Of a DNA stretch of 64,000 nucleotides, positions 63,471 through 64,000 are shown in pieces. A program made the position numbers and the translations under genes. The stretch's first letter is position 1. Every line of letters begins with the position of its first letter. The notes below the pieces were generated by a model that worked only from the letters and a program-made list of their open reading frames with translations, was not told the DNA's origin and did not search any database. This stretch comes from JABAQJ01 sp046327745 (GTDB lineage Bacteria > Gemmatimonadota > Gemmatimonadetes > Gemmatimonadales > Gemmatimonadaceae). The DNA is taken from the NCBI GenBank assembly GCA_046327745.1, contig JAXLXV010000022.1:55762-119761 (forward strand). The letters are read 5' to 3'.

Positions 63471-64000
63471 GTGCGGCTTCCTACCTATCGGACCCACAGT
63501 CTTGTGTTTGGAGCCACCCTCGCGCTCATCGGCTGCATGGTCCCCGTGGCTATCACTGATTCCGCCCTTCGCGAGCCGGCGGCTCCAACCGTTGCCGCTG
63601 TCGAAGTGAGTATCGGGACCACACTGCGTCTTGGCCAGAGCGTGCAGGCCGCGGCGATCGCGCGGGATTCGAAAGGAAATCTCCTGAACTCCGTCGAGGT
63701 CAGCTGGGCCGTCAGCTCCACAGGAATACTCGGCGTAACTTCGGGCGGTTTCGTCACTGCTGTTGGACTCGGAAGCGCGATGGTTGTCGCCACGGTACAG
63801 GGGGTCTCGGGTGCTGCGAGCGTGGCTGTCCAAGACACTGTTGTCATCCCGCTACCTGCACCGCCGGCGCCGCCACCGGGTCCGAACGGGTTGACGGTGC
63901 CGCCGGCGCTGCCGCAGGTGTACCTGAACTATCCGTACCCGGCGGTGAGCGGGGCGACGATCACGGTGCCGGCGGGGGGCAATCTGCAGACGGCGCTGAA
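63471..64000 (+). CDS. Second Ig-like / beta-helix lipoprotein, 3' truncated by window edge
   Basis: Frame open to the end of the window (176 residues). From a GTG at 63471 the N-terminus is basic, then hydrophobic, and ends L-I-G-C (Cys22), a lipobox. One Ig-like repeat (about 40-125) resembles those of the preceding gene (SVQAAAIARDSKGNLL, GGFVTAVGLGSAMVVATVQG). The same Pro-rich hinge GPNGLTVPPALPQV and the start of a beta-helix (GGNLQTAL) follow. A paralogue of the upstream lipoprotein in tandem. From about 63880 codons become almost entirely G-ending, unlike the part before. Confidence 0.8.
   Translation, partial: MRLPTYRTHSLVFGATLALIGCMVPVAITDSALREPAAPTVAAVEVSIGTTLRLGQSVQAAAIARDSKGNLLNSVEVSWAVSSTGILGVTSGGFVTAVGLGSAMVVATVQGVSGAASVAVQDTVVIPLPAPPAPPPGPNGLTVPPALPQVYLNYPYPAVSGATITVPAGGNLQTAL

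Noticed and set aside
46493..64000. Exosortase/PEP-CTERM exopolysaccharide cluster or classical alginate operon
   Set aside because: Amidotransferase and deacetylase genes fit the theme, but no exosortase, PEP-CTERM tail, Alg8/Alg44 or AlgE-like gene is visible in the window.
1..64000. CRISPR arrays, prophage, integrase or intact transposase
   Set aside because: No regularly spaced repeats and no recognisable recombinase, transposase or phage structural gene were seen.

Overview
The window looks like chromosome from a GC-rich (about 63% by eye), free-living, Gram-negative-type bacterium. TolC, lipoprotein signals, secreted S9, M24 and M61 peptidases, six-bladed propellers, a serpin and several surface-polysaccharide genes together suggest Gemmatimonadota (Gemmatimonas-like). 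That placement is inference from gene style, not from a marker gene. I see no rRNA, tRNA, phage, intact IS or CRISPR array.

Layout. 1-4.1 kb: the end of a membrane protein, a TPR protein, and a VOC/ArsR/SRPBCC operon with a visible promoter and palindromic operator, then an ICMT-like methyltransferase. 4.2-12.8 kb: a degenerate receiver/EAL-like pair, a HAD phosphatase, a lipoprotein serpin, an amino-acid permease, a beta-propeller protein and two GT4 glycosyltransferases. 13.3-17.6 kb: a MacA/MacB-permease/TolC export operon without an ATPase gene, followed by a 7-bp tandem repeat. 18-30.5 kb: an amidohydrolase, YdjM-like, coiled-coil and DUF4349 proteins, M61, S9 and M24 peptidases, DinB and an acyl-CoA dehydrogenase. 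30.5-34.8 kb: a glycosyltransferase, a flippase and WecB. 34.7-46.5 kb: a long minus-strand run with VanZ-like protein, aldehyde dehydrogenase, YggT, DUF167, MetH, bifunctional homocysteine methyltransferase/MTHFR, and an OmpR/histidine kinase pair.

46.5-64 kb is the most interesting part. It is a polysaccharide locus with an integral-membrane glycosyltransferase, a flippase, two polysaccharide deacetylases, an epimerase, a GT2, a heparinase II/III-like protein, an asparagine-synthase-type amidotransferase and an AlgD-like sugar-nucleotide dehydrogenase. It is followed by a 1.1 kb gene-free stretch and then a clear cyclic-di-GMP-I (GEMM-I) riboswitch directly ahead of a lipoprotein with Ig-like repeats and a right-handed beta-helix. 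A second paralogue of that lipoprotein runs off the end. The simplest reading is an acidic, amidated and/or de-N-acetylated exopolysaccharide whose surface partner proteins are switched by c-di-GMP.

Across the whole window the short word CGTTAGG/CCTAACG is strikingly frequent (at least 35 copies by eye), including within coding sequence as the rare Leu codon TTA and at stop codons. It may be a genome-wide signal.
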